NCBI GenBank assembly: GCA_016792865.1
Contig: JAEUMJ010000196.1
Location: forward strand, 1 to 43,996
Origin: Hyphomicrobiales bacterium
GTDB lineage: Bacteria > Pseudomonadota > Alphaproteobacteria > Rhizobiales > Aestuariivirgaceae
Direction: 5' to 3'
DNA: 43,996 nt
Below are positions 33,459 through 42,909 of the stretch, piece after piece. The position numbers were made by a program, and so were the translations under genes. Numbering within the stretch: position 1 is the first letter of the stretch; every line of letters begins with the position of its first letter. A model generated the notes under the pieces. It had not been told where the DNA came from and ran no database searches. It saw only the letters and a program-made list of their open reading frames with translations.

Positions 33459-34526
33459 GTGATTAATCGCAGACTTTTCCTGGCGTCGGTTGTTGCCGCT
33501 GCTGCTGCCGCCACCGCTGGCGTTGCTCATGCCGAAGGCAAGGGCCTCGTCGGGCTGGCCATGCCGAACAAGTCATCGACCCGCTGGATTTCGGACGGTG
33601 AATCGATGGCCAAGGAATTCGCCGGCCTCGGCTATGATGTCGATCTGCAGTTCGCCGAAGACGACATTCCGACCCAGCTTTCGCAGATCGAGAACATGCT
33701 GACCAAGGGCGCCAAGGTGCTCGTGATCGCCTCGATCGACGGCACCACGCTCACCGACGTGCTGCAGAAGGCTCATGACGCGGGCGCCAAGGTGTTTGCC
33801 TATGACCGCCTTATCCGCGGCTCCGAGAACGTCGACTATTACACCACCTTCGACAACTTCAAGGTCGGCGTGCTGCAGGCCGATTCGCTTGTGGCCGGCC
33901 TCAAGGAACGCTTTGGTTCCGTGAAGCCGTGGAACGTCGAACTCTTCGGCGGCTCGCCGGACGACAACAACGCCTTCTTCTTCTATGACGGTGCGATGAG
34001 CGTCCTGCAGCCGATGATCGACAAGGGCGAAATCGCCATCGTCTCCGGCCAGATGGGCATGGACAAGGTGGGTACGCTCCGTTGGGACGGCGCCGTGGCG
34101 CAGGCCCGCATGGACAACCTCCTTTCCGCCAACTACACCGACAAGAAGGTGCATGGCGTTCTCTCGCCCTACGATGGCCTGTCGCGCGGCATCATCTCCT
34201 CGCTGAAGGGCGTGGGCTATGCTCCGGGCGCCGAAATGCCGATCGTCACCGGCCAGGACGCCGAAGTCGCTTCGGTGAAGGCCATGATCGCAGGCGAACA
34301 GTACTCGACGGTGTTCAAGGACACCCGCGACCTCGCCAAGACCACCGCCTCGATGGTCGATGCCGTGATGCAGGGCAAGGAGCCCGAAATCAACGACACC
34401 AAGACCTACGACAACGGCAAGAAGGTTGTTCCCTCGAACCTCCTCGTGCCGCACTCGGTGGGCAAGGACGACATCCAGAAGATGCTGGTCGAGTCCGGTT
34501 ACATCAAGGCCGAAGAACTCCAGTAA
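33459..34526 (+). CDS. chvE: Multiple-monosaccharide ABC transporter substrate-binding protein ChvE
   Basis: 355 residues, GTG start at 33459 backed by GGGAGG seven bases upstream. Signal peptide 1-25 ([19 protein letters not shown]). The mature protein follows the ChvE/xylose-binding type-I periplasmic fold: [82 protein letters not shown], and [28 protein letters not shown]. ChvE proteins bind aldoses and galacturonate-type sugars and, in Agrobacterium, also signal to VirA; no vir genes are here. An intrinsic terminator follows the gene. Confidence 0.92.
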   Translation: MINRRLFLASVVAAAAAATAGVAHAEGKGLVGLAMPNKSSTRWISDGESMAKEFAGLGYDVDLQFAEDDIPTQLSQIENMLTKGAKVLVIASIDGTTLTDVLQKAHDAGAKVFAYDRLIRGSENVDYYTTFDNFKVGVLQADSLVAGLKERFGSVKPWNVELFGGSPDDNNAFFFYDGAMSVLQPMIDKGEIAIVSGQMGMDKVGTLRWDGAVAQARMDNLLSANYTDKKVHGVLSPYDGLSRGIISSLKGVGYAPGAEMPIVTGQDAEVASVKAMIAGEQYSTVFKDTRDLAKTTASMVDAVMQGKEPEINDTKTYDNGKKVVPSNLLVPHSVGKDDIQKMLVESGYIKAEELQ

Positions 34527-34543
34527 TCGAATGTGATTGCCGG

Positions 34544-34578
34544 GCCCCGCAGGGAGACTTGCGGGGCCTTTCTTTTCA
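34544..34578 (+). terminator. Intrinsic terminator between chvE and mmsA
   Basis: GGCCCCGCA (34544-34552) pairs perfectly with TGCGGGGCC (34561-34569) over 8 bases, followed by TTTCTTTTC. Strong stem and T-run. It would end many transcripts after chvE, leaving lower expression of the membrane components. Confidence 0.88.
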
Positions 34579-34624
34579 AGACATCATGACAAGCAAGGGC
34601 AAGAGCGGAACAACCGCCTGACTC

Positions 34625-36187
34625 ATGGGAGCGAACCAGACGGCGATGCAGCAGCACGTGCAGCCCATCCTTGAAATGCGGGATATCACCAAGACGTTTC
34701 CGGGCGTGAAGGCGCTGACGGACGTGAACCTGACGGTGATGCCCGCCGAGATCCATGCCGTCGTCGGCGAGAACGGCGCGGGCAAGTCCACGCTGATGAA
34801 GGTTCTCTCCGGCGTGTACCCGTCAGGCACCTATGACGGCGCCATTCACTTCGAAGGCCAGGAACGGCACTTCCGCAAGATTTCCGATTCCGAGGATATC
34901 GGCATCATCATCATCCATCAGGAGCTGGCGCTGGTGCCGTTGCTCTCCATCGCCGAAAACATCTTCCTCGGCCACGAGACGGCCAGGAACGGCGTGATCA
35001 ACTGGTTCGAAGCCTTCACCCGCACGCGCGAGCTTCTGAAGAAGGTCGGCCTCGAAGAACATCCCAACACCCTCATCACCAATATCGGCACAGGCAAGCA
35101 GCAGCTTGTGGAGATTGCGAAGGCGCTGAACAAGAAGGTGAAGCTGCTCATCCTCGATGAGCCCACCTCGTCGCTCAACGAGAAGGATTCAAATGCGCTT
35201 CTGGAATTGCTGAAAGGCTTCAAGGCGCAGGGCATCACCTCCATCCTCATCACCCACAAGCTGAACGAGGTGATGAAGGTGGCCGACCGCATCACCGTGA
35301 TCCGCGATGGCAAGACCATCGACACCATGGACGTGCATTCGGGGGAAGTGAACGAGGACCGCATCATCAAGGCCATGGTTGGCCGGGATCTTTCCGAGCG
35401 CTACCCGCCGCGCATTCCCCAGATCGGCGACACGCTGCTCGAAGTGAAGAACTGGAGCGTCTATCACCCGCAGCATGCCGACCGTCAGGTCATCAAGGGC
35501 GTGAACCTCAAGGTGCGGGCGGGCGAAGTCGTCGGCATTGCCGGCCTCATGGGGGCAGGGCGCACGGAATTTGCCATGTCGCTGTTCGGTCGCGCCTATG
35601 GCACGAAGATCACCGGCGAAGTGTTCATGCATGGCAAGCCGGTTGACGTTTCCACCATTCCGCGGGCCAAGGAGGCGGGGCTTGCCTATGTCACCGAGGA
35701 CCGCAAGACCTTCGGCCTCGTTCTGATCGACCACATCAAGCACAATGTGACACTGGCCAACCTGGATGGCGTTTCGGAACGCGGGGTCGTCAACGACATC
35801 AGGGAAATCGGCGTTGCCAGCAAGTATCGCAAGGATCTGGGAATCCGCTCATCCAGCATCTATCAGGCCACGGTGAACCTGTCCGGCGGCAACCAGCAGA
35901 AGGTGGTGCTGTCGAAGTGGCTGTTCTCCGAGCCCGAAGTGCTGATCCTCGACGAGCCGACACGCGGCATCGATGTCGGCGCGAAATATGAAATCTACGG
36001 CATCATCAACCAGCTCGCTGCCGAAGGCAAAGCGGTGATCGTGATCTCGTCGGAAATGCCGGAACTGCTTGGCATCTCCGACCGCATCTATGTGATGAAT
36101 GAAGGAAAATTCGTGGCCGAAATGCCGGCCAGGGAGGCGTCGCAGGAGAAGATCATGCGCGCCATCATGAAATCGTGGGGTACCTGA
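34625..36187 (+). CDS. mmsA: Multiple-monosaccharide ABC transporter ATP-binding protein MmsA (GguA)
   Basis: 520 residues with two fused ABC cassettes. First: Walker [12 protein letters not shown] (47-57), Walker [11 protein letters not shown] near 175-184; the signature is [16 protein letters not shown] rather than LSGGQ. Second: [15 protein letters not shown] in place of a canonical Walker A, signature [15 protein letters not shown], Walker [15 protein letters not shown]. This asymmetry is normal for CUT2 sugar importers of the RbsA/MglA/GguA type. mmsB follows one base after the stop. Start 34625 kept; the ribosome-binding site is weak. Confidence 0.93.
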   Translation: MGANQTAMQQHVQPILEMRDITKTFPGVKALTDVNLTVMPAEIHAVVGENGAGKSTLMKVLSGVYPSGTYDGAIHFEGQERHFRKISDSEDIGIIIIHQELALVPLLSIAENIFLGHETARNGVINWFEAFTRTRELLKKVGLEEHPNTLITNIGTGKQQLVEIAKALNKKVKLLILDEPTSSLNEKDSNALLELLKGFKAQGITSILITHKLNEVMKVADRITVIRDGKTIDTMDVHSGEVNEDRIIKAMVGRDLSERYPPRIPQIGDTLLEVKNWSVYHPQHADRQVIKGVNLKVRAGEVVGIAGLMGAGRTEFAMSLFGRAYGTKITGEVFMHGKPVDVSTIPRAKEAGLAYVTEDRKTFGLVLIDHIKHNVTLANLDGVSERGVVNDIREIGVASKYRKDLGIRSSSIYQATVNLSGGNQQKVVLSKWLFSEPEVLILDEPTRGIDVGAKYEIYGIINQLAAEGKAVIVISSEMPELLGISDRIYVMNEGKFVAEMPAREASQEKIMRAIMKSWGT

Positions 36188-36188
36188 C

Positions 36189-37406
36189 ATGACCGATATC
36201 GCCGCCAAGGCCGAACGCCCGTCCATCATGACATTCGTGAAGGCGAACATCCGCGATTACGCGCTGCTGCTGTCGCTGGCGGCCATCATGGTGTTCTTCC
36301 AGATCACCACCAAGGGCATTCTCTTCACGCCCCTGAACATGACCAACATCATCCTGCAGAACAGCTACATCGTCATCATGGCGCTGGGCATGCTGCTGAT
36401 CATCGTGGCGGGCCACATCGACCTGTCGGTGGGCTTCCTCTCCGGATTCATCGGGGCGATTGCCGGGGTGCTGATGGTCACCAATCCGCTCTGGCCTGCC
36501 GACCTCAAGATGGGAACGGTGCCCGCCGTCATCATCTGTCTTTCGGTGGGCACGGCAATCGGCGCCTTCCAGGGCTGGTTCGTGGCCCGCTTCCGCATTC
36601 CCGCCTTCATCGTCACCCTGGCCGGCATGCTGGTCTATCGCGGCCTGATGATTGCCATGCTTTCGGGACGTAACCTCGGTCCCTTCCCGGAGAGTTTCCA
36701 GGCGCTCTCGAACGGCTATGTGCCCGACTTCCTGGCCTTCATGGCTCCGCAGGGCATCAACATGTTCGCGCTGGTGGTCGGTGCAATCGTCACCTTCCTC
36801 ATCATCTGGTCGAACTGGAAAGCCCGCGTGCTGGAACAGGCCCATGGCATGGCGGAAGAGCCGATGGAACTCTTCTATGCGCGGAATGTGTTGATTGCCG
36901 CCGCGTTTCTCGCCTTCTCGTGGATCATGGCAAACCATCGCGGACTGCCGAACGTGCTCATCACCATGTTCGCGCTCGTTGCGCTTTTCATGTTCATCAC
37001 CACCCGCACGACCTTTGGCCGCCGGGTCTATGCCATGGGCGGCAATGAAAAGGCCGCGCGGCTTTCCGGCCTCAATACCGAACGCATCACCATTGCGATC
37101 TTCGCGATCATGGGCGCGCTCTCGGCGCTGGCCGGGCTTGTCTATGCCGCCCGCCTGAACTCGGCCCAGCCCAAGGCGGGTGCCGGCCTCGAACTCGACG
37201 TGATCGCGGCATGCTTCATCGGCGGTGCCGCCGTCACCGGCGGCGTTGGCAAGATCACGGGCGTTGTCATCGGTGCCTTCATCATGGGCGTGATGAACAA
37301 CGGCATGGGCATCATGGGCATCGGCATCGACTGGCAGCAGGTCATCAAGGGCGCGGTGCTGATGCTGGCCGTGTTCCTCGACGTGTATTTCAAGAACAAG
37401 CCCTGA
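36189..37406 (+). CDS. mmsB: Multiple-monosaccharide ABC transporter permease MmsB (GguB)
   Basis: 405 residues with around ten membrane segments, CUT2 permease. Family marks: LNMTNIILQNSYIVIMALGMLLIIVAGHIDLSVG (51-84), GWFVARFRIPAFIVTLAGMLVYRG and the cytoplasmic EAA-like loop AMGGNEKAARLSGLNTERI, then CFIGGAAVTGGVGKITGVVIGAF. Ends the importer operon. After it, GTCCG-TTC-CGGAC at 37409-37421 is a small hairpin without a T-run. Confidence 0.93.
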   Translation: MTDIAAKAERPSIMTFVKANIRDYALLLSLAAIMVFFQITTKGILFTPLNMTNIILQNSYIVIMALGMLLIIVAGHIDLSVGFLSGFIGAIAGVLMVTNPLWPADLKMGTVPAVIICLSVGTAIGAFQGWFVARFRIPAFIVTLAGMLVYRGLMIAMLSGRNLGPFPESFQALSNGYVPDFLAFMAPQGINMFALVVGAIVTFLIIWSNWKARVLEQAHGMAEEPMELFYARNVLIAAAFLAFSWIMANHRGLPNVLITMFALVALFMFITTRTTFGRRVYAMGGNEKAARLSGLNTERITIAIFAIMGALSALAGLVYAARLNSAQPKAGAGLELDVIAACFIGGAAVTGGVGKITGVVIGAFIMGVMNNGMGIMGIGIDWQQVIKGAVLMLAVFLDVYFKNKP

Positions 37407-37521
37407 GTCCGTTCCGGACCCCGTCCGGCCGCCAGCGCCTGGACTGCACCTTTCCGGCAGGACTGGCCATGGCGGTCAGCCGCCCGTGCCGCCATGCTCG
37501 CCTGATCCATCCGGAGCCAGC

Positions 37522-38436
37522 ATGTCGAAGAAGACCGGCGCCGGCCATGCGCTTGTCTGCCTGCTGCTGCTCGGTGCCATGCCCCTGCTTGCCGCCGCGC
37601 GTCCGGCGGATGTTCCGGCCCTCACATTTACCGTCATCCTCACCCTCTGGCAGATCCTGTCGGGCCTGCCACTGATGCTGGTGGAGTGGCGCTCAGGGAT
37701 GCTGCGCACGCAGTCCCGCGCCGCCCTGTCGATCGGGGAGTGGGGGGTCGCACTCCTGACGGGGGCCATGTTCGGCCTTTCCACCTGGCTCTATATCCTA
37801 GGGGCGGGCAAGGTCGGCCCGGTCAACTTCATCATCCTGCTGCAATCCTACCCGCTCATCGCCTCATTGATGGAATTCCTGATTCTTGGTCAACGGCGGG
37901 GATGGGCGGAACTGGCGCTGACCCTCGTCATGATCCTCGCCATCGCCTATCTGGTGAGCGGAGGCACCTTCAGCCTTGCCGGTGTCTCGCCCTGGTCACT
38001 GCTGGTGCTCTGCATCCCGGTGCTGTGGAGCTCGGCGCACATGATGCTGCGCCGCCTGCTGGTCAAGGCCCGGATGACGGCAAATCAGGTGACGCTGTCC
38101 CGGCTGCTGATTTCCCAGGTCTTCCTGATCGCGGCTGTCATCCTGTCAGGGGAAGGCGGGCAATTCATGAGCCAATTCACGGATTTGAACGTTCAGGTTC
38201 CAGCGGCCGTTTTCGGCATCGTCTATTATCTGGAGCTGCTGTTCTGGTTTCTGGCGATGCGGCATATCAATGTGTCGCTGGCCAGTTCGATCACCGTTCC
38301 CGCCCCGGCGCTGACCATGGCGGCGTCGGTCCTGCTGCTGGGCCAGGGGGTTGCCCCTTACCAGATCCTGGCCATGCTGCTGATTGGCGGCAGCCTCTAC
38401 GGCCTGCTTTACGTGGAAATGCGGCGGCGAAGCTGA
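37522..38436 (+). CDS. DMT-superfamily (EamA-like) transporter
   Basis: 304 residues, about ten membrane segments in two halves, e.g. LVCLLLLGAMPLLAAAR, GVALLTGAMFGLSTWLYILG, VNFIILLQSYPLIASLMEF, LTLVMILAIAYLVSGG in the first, and SLASSITVPAPALTMAASVLLLGQ in the second. It fits drug/metabolite exporters of the EamA group; substrate unknown. GGAG six bases before ATG 37522 supports this start. It stands alone between two ABC importer operons. Confidence 0.82.
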   Translation: MSKKTGAGHALVCLLLLGAMPLLAAARPADVPALTFTVILTLWQILSGLPLMLVEWRSGMLRTQSRAALSIGEWGVALLTGAMFGLSTWLYILGAGKVGPVNFIILLQSYPLIASLMEFLILGQRRGWAELALTLVMILAIAYLVSGGTFSLAGVSPWSLLVLCIPVLWSSAHMMLRRLLVKARMTANQVTLSRLLISQVFLIAAVILSGEGGQFMSQFTDLNVQVPAAVFGIVYYLELLFWFLAMRHINVSLASSITVPAPALTMAASVLLLGQGVAPYQILAMLLIGGSLYGLLYVEMRRRS

Positions 38437-38511
38437 AAGTGCGCCACGGTGCCAGCCGGGCGAGCGGGCTTGGACCAGACCAATACCCCCATTGCTGTAT
38501 CGCCACATCAG

Positions 38512-38526
38512 TGTCACAGTGTGACA
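38512..38526. promoter_or_regulatory. TGTCAC-N3-GTGACA inverted repeat
   Basis: Perfect 6-base arms around AGT, typical size of a dimeric regulator's operator (also close to a CRP/FNR-like GTGA-TCAC arrangement read outward). It lies 83 bases before the solute-binding protein start. Between 38437 and 38608 there is also a direct repeat ACCGGGCA (38542, 38551). Confidence 0.5.
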
Positions 38527-38571
38527 ATAACTCAGCCAGAAACCGGGCAAACCGGGCATATGGGAGTTTCA

Positions 38572-38590
38572 GGGTGGCATAGTGCCATCC
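38572..38590 (+). promoter_or_regulatory. Leader hairpin before the solute-binding protein gene
   Basis: GGGTGGCA (38572-38579) pairs with TGCCATCC (38583-38590) around a 3-base loop, with one G-T pair. It ends 7 bases before the strong GGAGG ribosome-binding site, so it could stabilise the mRNA 5' end or affect initiation. Confidence 0.45.
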
Positions 38591-38608
38591 CTTCATTGGA
38601 GGAATGTA

Positions 38609-39769
38609 ATGAGCAAGATCCAGTCAACGAAGGAGCTGCTGCAGGCGGCCCAGCTGTCGCGCCGCAGCGTGATGAAGGCTGCTGCAGCCGTTGGTGCTGT
38701 TGGCCTGTCCGCTCCGCTGGTGACGCGCAATGCGCTGTCGTCTTCGGGCGAACTCAACCTTCTCATGTGGTCGGACGAATTCCCCGGCGACGTGATCCCG
38801 AACTTTGAGAAGGCCACCGGCATCAAGGTGAACCAGACGCCGTTCTCGCAGAACGAAGAGCAGATCAACAAGCTGCAAGCCACGGGCGGCGAAGGCTTCG
38901 ACCTTTGCCAGCCGACCGTGAGCCGCGCTCCCCAGTTCAAGGACATCGATGTCACCGCTCCCTATGACATGAACAAGCTGAAGAACACCGGCAAGATCCT
39001 GCCGTCGATGCTCAAGGCTTCGGAAGACCTGTGGAAGTGGGACGACGGCCTGCATCACCTGCCGCACTGCTGGGGCTCTGAAGCCCTTTCGTTCCGCACC
39101 GACCTGTACAAGGGCGATCTCTCGAAGCTCTCCTTCGGTTCGCTCTGGCAGGAAGATGTCAAGGGCCACACGCAGGGCCGCGGCCACTCCTTCCTCCTCG
39201 GCATCGGCCTGTGGTGGGATGCCGAAGGCAAGATGCCGTCCAACCGCATGCTCGACAGCTACAAGGATGAAGACAGCTTCAAGAAGCTGTGGGATCCGAT
39301 CCTCGCCTTCGCCATCGAGCACAAGAGCTGGGTAAAGCAGTTCTGGGACTCTGCCGATAACACCAAGTCGGGCCTGATGGAGAACGACGTGTGGCTCGGC
39401 CAGACCTGGGATGGCCCGCCGCTGACCCTCAAGAAGGAAGGCAAGCCGGTGAGCTATCAGGCTCCGAAGGAAGGCGCCATCGTCTGGATCGACGGCATCA
39501 CCATGATCAAGGCTGCCAAGAACATCGACCAGGTGTACGAGTTCCTCAACTACCTGCATGCGCCGGAAGTTTCGGCCGCAGTGGCTGATGGTTCGAACTA
39601 CAACCCGGTCATCGAAGGCGCTGACGCGCTGACCTCGGAAGCCTTCAAGAAGAACTTCCAGGACGCCTATCCGGGCGACGCGCTCAAGAACCTCTGGCCG
39701 TGGCCGGCTGAACCTTCGTGGTTCGCCGAACTGCGCAGCCAGTACGAAGCGAAGTTCAAGGCCGCCTGA
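38609..39769 (+). CDS. PotD/PotF-like ABC transporter substrate-binding protein (Tat-type signal)
   Basis: 386 residues. N-terminus has a twin-arginine motif, SRRSVMKAAAAVGAVGLS (17-34), implying export folded. Mature part resembles spermidine/putrescine-binding proteins: GELNLLMWSDEFPGDVIPNFEKATGIKV, LHHLPHCWGSEALSFRTDLY, YQAPKEGAIVWIDGITMIKAAKN and YEFLNYLHAPEVSAAV. The polyamine-contact residues cannot be confirmed by eye, so the substrate could be another small cation or organic molecule. GGAGG precedes ATG 38609. The next three genes encode the matching ATPase and permeases, after a terminator. Confidence 0.85.
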   Translation: MSKIQSTKELLQAAQLSRRSVMKAAAAVGAVGLSAPLVTRNALSSSGELNLLMWSDEFPGDVIPNFEKATGIKVNQTPFSQNEEQINKLQATGGEGFDLCQPTVSRAPQFKDIDVTAPYDMNKLKNTGKILPSMLKASEDLWKWDDGLHHLPHCWGSEALSFRTDLYKGDLSKLSFGSLWQEDVKGHTQGRGHSFLLGIGLWWDAEGKMPSNRMLDSYKDEDSFKKLWDPILAFAIEHKSWVKQFWDSADNTKSGLMENDVWLGQTWDGPPLTLKKEGKPVSYQAPKEGAIVWIDGITMIKAAKNIDQVYEFLNYLHAPEVSAAVADGSNYNPVIEGADALTSEAFKKNFQDAYPGDALKNLWPWPAEPSWFAELRSQYEAKFKAA

Positions 39770-39814
39770 TCAGGCAGTCCGGGCACAGTGTTTCAGCATC
39801 GTGCCTCACAATTG

Positions 39815-39848
39815 GAGCCAGCCCCGAAAGGGCTGGCTCTTTTGCTTT
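39815..39848 (+). terminator. Intrinsic terminator between the binding protein and ATPase genes
   Basis: GAGCCAGCCC (39815-39824) pairs perfectly with GGGCTGGCTC (39830-39839) around a CGAAA loop, followed by TTTTGCTTTG. Strong terminator. 107 bases then lead to the ATPase gene; no clear promoter was found there, so read-through may supply it. Confidence 0.9.
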
Positions 39849-39955
39849 GTTGATCTGGCGACGGGGCGCTGGTCACATTCGATTCACTTGATCTGGCAGG
39901 CCGTTCTGTGGAATGAGTTGCCCAAACAGAAGAAGACCACGCAGGGGAAGAATGC

Positions 39956-41041
39956 ATGAGTGCGGGCGTTGAGCTTGACCACGTCACGGTAAAATTCGGT
40001 AACTTCACGGCCGTGAATGATGCCACGCTCGACATCAAGGGCGGTGAGTTCTTCTCGTTCCTTGGACCGTCGGGTTGCGGCAAGACCACGATCCTTCGCA
40101 CCGTTTCCGGCTTTCTCGATCCGACCGCAGGGCAGGTGAGGATCGGCGGGCAGGACATGCAGGGCATCGGCCCCAACAAGCGCCCGACCGCGCTCATCTT
40201 CCAGAATCTGGCGCTTTTCCCGCTGATGACCGTGGCCGAGAACATTGCCTATGGCCTGCGCGTGCGTGGGATCGACAGGACGACCCGCCGCAGGAAGGCC
40301 GATGAGCTGCTCGATCTCATCGCTCTCAAGGGCCAGGGCGACAAGCTTGTCAGTGAATTGTCCGGCGGCCAGAAACAGCGCGTCGCCATTGCCCGCGCCC
40401 TCGCGGTGGAACCCAAGGTCCTGCTGCTCGACGAGCCGCTTTCTGCCCTCGACCTCAAGTTGCGCCAGCACATGCGCACCGAGCTTCGCGCCATCCAGCA
40501 GCGCGTCGGCATCACCTTCATCTACATCACCCACGATCAGGGCGAGGCGCTGACGATGTCGGATCGCATCGCCGTGATGAGCGATGGCGTGATCGAGCAG
40601 GTGGCCGACGGCAAGCAGGTCTATGACCTGCCGCAAACGCCTTTCGTCGCCTCCTTTGTCGGTGAAAACAACGCCTTCACCGGAACGGTGAGCAAGGTTG
40701 CCAATGGCGCTGCCGTCGTCGACACGCCCTTCGGTGCTCTCGCGGGCCTGAACCCCAAGGCGCTGAAAGTGGGCGACAAGGCCATCCTGTTTGTGCGTCC
40801 CGAATCCCTCAAGATCGGCAAGGGCGGCAGCGCCACCAGTTTTGTCTCCACGGTCGAGAGCGTTGCCTTTGAAGGCAACATGACCCACGTCTTCCTGAAG
40901 GGGGCCTCGAAGAAGGACATCACCGTCACCGTCGGTCGCCATGGCGGAGCGAAGATTCCGGCGCAGGGCGAGAAGTCCACCGTCCATTATGACGAGGCCC
41001 ATGGCCTCGTCCTTCCGGAAGGAAAGATGGCCCGTGACTAG
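39956..41041 (+). CDS. PotA-like ABC transporter ATP-binding protein
   Basis: 361 residues. Walker A FLGPSGCGKTTILR (35-48), Q-loop IFQNLALFP, signature LSGGQKQRVAIARAL, Walker B VLLLDEPLSALD, H-loop IYITHDQGEA, then a C-terminal TOBE domain (about 280-350; ILFVRPESLKIG). This is the CUT1/polyamine (MOI-type) layout. Cytoplasmic partner of the two following permeases. The permease gene starts inside its last codons. Confidence 0.92.
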   Translation: MSAGVELDHVTVKFGNFTAVNDATLDIKGGEFFSFLGPSGCGKTTILRTVSGFLDPTAGQVRIGGQDMQGIGPNKRPTALIFQNLALFPLMTVAENIAYGLRVRGIDRTTRRRKADELLDLIALKGQGDKLVSELSGGQKQRVAIARALAVEPKVLLLDEPLSALDLKLRQHMRTELRAIQQRVGITFIYITHDQGEALTMSDRIAVMSDGVIEQVADGKQVYDLPQTPFVASFVGENNAFTGTVSKVANGAAVVDTPFGALAGLNPKALKVGDKAILFVRPESLKIGKGGSATSFVSTVESVAFEGNMTHVFLKGASKKDITVTVGRHGGAKIPAQGEKSTVHYDEAHGLVLPEGKMARD

Positions 41042-42038
41042 CCGCACCCTCATCCTTCTCATTCCCTTCGTGGTGATTGCCGCCTTCTGGCTGCTCTCGC
41101 GCTATGAAGCGAAGCTGGGGCACGACCCGACCCACAAGAGCTACTGGGAACGGAACGGCATGGTGCTGGGCCTTACGTTCGTGGGACTGGTAGCCTTCTG
41201 GACACTGTTCCTCGTCACGCTGCCCTATCTCTACATGGTGGTGGAAAGCTTCCATCCCAAGCTGCCGCCCGCGCAACGCGGCGGCCCGAACGATTTTCTC
41301 ACCATCGCGCAATACAAGTCCTTCGTCATCTCGCCGACCGACAACGAGTGGAACTGGATTCACATGTCCAATTTCACCTATTCGATCGTCGTTTCGGCTC
41401 TCATTGCCTTCCTCAATCTCTGCATCTGCTATCCGCTTGCCTACTACATGGCGCAATCGGGAACGCCGCAGAAGGTGCGCATGCTGATGCTGGCGCTCAT
41501 CGTGCCCTACTGGATCAATGAGATCCTCCGGGCCTTTGCGGTACGCCTGTTGCTGGCCTCCAAGGGCCTGATCAACCAGGCGATGATGGGGACCGGCATC
41601 ACCGACGCTCCCATCGATTTCCTGGGAGCGAACGCGGGCATGTGGATCGGCCTGAGCTACGCCAACCTGCTGATCATGATCTTCCCGCTCTACAATGCGA
41701 TCGAAAGCCTCGACAAGAACCAGATCGAGGCGGCGCGGGATCTCGGTGCACCGTGGTGGAAGATCCACCGCGATGTGGTGATCCCCTATGCCAAGCCCGG
41801 CATCGCTTCGGGCTGCACGATGGTGTTCATGCTGGCCGCCGGTTCGCTGGCCGCACCGCTGTTCCTTGCCGGCCCGCAGCAGCGCTGGTTCACCATGACC
41901 GTCTATGATTTCTTCTTCCAGGCCTTCAACTGGCCGCGCGGCTCTGCCTATGCCTTCATCCTGCTGGCGGCCTGCATCACCTTCGTCATGGTCATGCTCC
42001 GGCTCTTCAAGGTGAAACTCGGGGAGGCCATCCGATGA
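41034..42038 (+). CDS. PotB-like ABC transporter permease with extra N-terminal helix
   Basis: 334 residues from GTG 41034, overlapping the ATPase gene by 8 bases. An extra hydrophobic helix (about 4-20, RTLILLIPFVVIAAFWLL) precedes the usual six; the second (about 43-66, LGLTFVGLVAFWTLFLVTLPYLYMV) is the normal PotB first helix. The cytoplasmic EAA loop is NQIEAARDLGAPWWKIHRDVVIPYAKPG, as in binding-protein-dependent permeases. No ATG fits the family better, so the GTG start is likely; the long open frame from 40941 belongs to the ATPase gene's shadow. Confidence 0.87.
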   Translation: MTSRTLILLIPFVVIAAFWLLSRYEAKLGHDPTHKSYWERNGMVLGLTFVGLVAFWTLFLVTLPYLYMVVESFHPKLPPAQRGGPNDFLTIAQYKSFVISPTDNEWNWIHMSNFTYSIVVSALIAFLNLCICYPLAYYMAQSGTPQKVRMLMLALIVPYWINEILRAFAVRLLLASKGLINQAMMGTGITDAPIDFLGANAGMWIGLSYANLLIMIFPLYNAIESLDKNQIEAARDLGAPWWKIHRDVVIPYAKPGIASGCTMVFMLAAGSLAAPLFLAGPQQRWFTMTVYDFFFQAFNWPRGSAYAFILLAACITFVMVMLRLFKVKLGEAIR

Positions 42039-42904
42039 CATCCGGCAAGGTCATGAAGGCGATGCTCGGATTCTACATCGCCATCTTCCTGCTTTACCTC
42101 TTCGGCCCGTTGATGGTGATGAGCGTGACCGCCTTCAACACGCCCACCTATCCGCAGGCCTATCCCTTCGAAGGCTTCACCCTCGAATGGTTCGGCAAGC
42201 TGTGGGAACACCGCTTGCTGATGGAGGGCCTGCGCAATTCCCTGATCATCGGCGTGGGGGTCGTGGTGATCTCGGTTCCGATCGGCCTTGCGGCCTCGAT
42301 CATCATGAACCAGATCTACCACCGTGCCCGCAGCCTGTTCTATCTCGTCACGGTCTCGCCGCTGCTGACCCCCGGCGTCATCATCGGCATTTCCACCGTC
42401 ATCTTCTGGAAGGATGCGCTGGGCCTCACCGATTTCACCAAGGCGACCTTCTACAAGGGCATTGTCCTGTCCATCCTCGGCCAGTCCAGCTTTGTCGCGG
42501 CCTATTGCCTGCTCATCATCATGGCCCGTCTCACCCGCTTTGACCGGGCGCAGGAAGAAGCGGCCCTTGATCTGGGTGCATCATACCCGCAGGTGTTCTG
42601 GCATGTCCTGCTGCCGTTCCTGAAGCCCGCCCTGCTTTCGGCTTCGGTGATCGCCTTCCTTTCATCCTTCGAGAACTTCAACACCACCACCTTCGCCATC
42701 CTTGCCGACAAGACGCTGGTGACGGTGCTGGCGGGTGAGGCGCGACAGGGCACCACGCCGGTGCTTTCGGCATTGGCGGTGATCATCATCACCCTCTCGC
42801 TTCTGGGCGCCCTGACCTATGAACTGCTGAAGCGCCGCGAAGAGGCAGCAGCCGAACGGGTGAAGGAAAACGCCCGCATCGCCGAGCGCGGCGAAGCGGT
42901 CTAG
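42035..42904 (+). CDS. PotC-like ABC transporter permease
   Basis: 289 residues, six membrane segments. ATG overlaps the stop of the previous gene (ATGA). Features: LFGPLMVMSVTAFNTPTYP, FTLEWFGKLWEHRLLMEGLRNSLIIG, and the EAA loop QEEAALDLGASYPQVFWHVLLPFLKPAL. A charged C-terminal tail (RREEAAAERVKENARIAERG) is longer than usual. Ends five bases before the malate synthase stop on the other strand. Confidence 0.92.
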   Translation: MTSGKVMKAMLGFYIAIFLLYLFGPLMVMSVTAFNTPTYPQAYPFEGFTLEWFGKLWEHRLLMEGLRNSLIIGVGVVVISVPIGLAASIIMNQIYHRARSLFYLVTVSPLLTPGVIIGISTVIFWKDALGLTDFTKATFYKGIVLSILGQSSFVAAYCLLIIMARLTRFDRAQEEAALDLGASYPQVFWHVLLPFLKPALLSASVIAFLSSFENFNTTTFAILADKTLVTVLAGEARQGTTPVLSALAVIIITLSLLGALTYELLKRREEAAAERVKENARIAERGEAV

Positions 42905-42909
42905 CCTTC

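Noticed and set aside
34625-36187. Degenerate signature of the first MmsA cassette as evidence of an inactive gene
   Set aside because: Asymmetric cassettes are normal in CUT2 sugar importers; the rest of the protein is intact.
37409-37421. Terminator after mmsB (GTCCG-TTC-CGGAC)
   Set aside because: Only five pairs and no T-run follow, so it is not a convincing intrinsic terminator.
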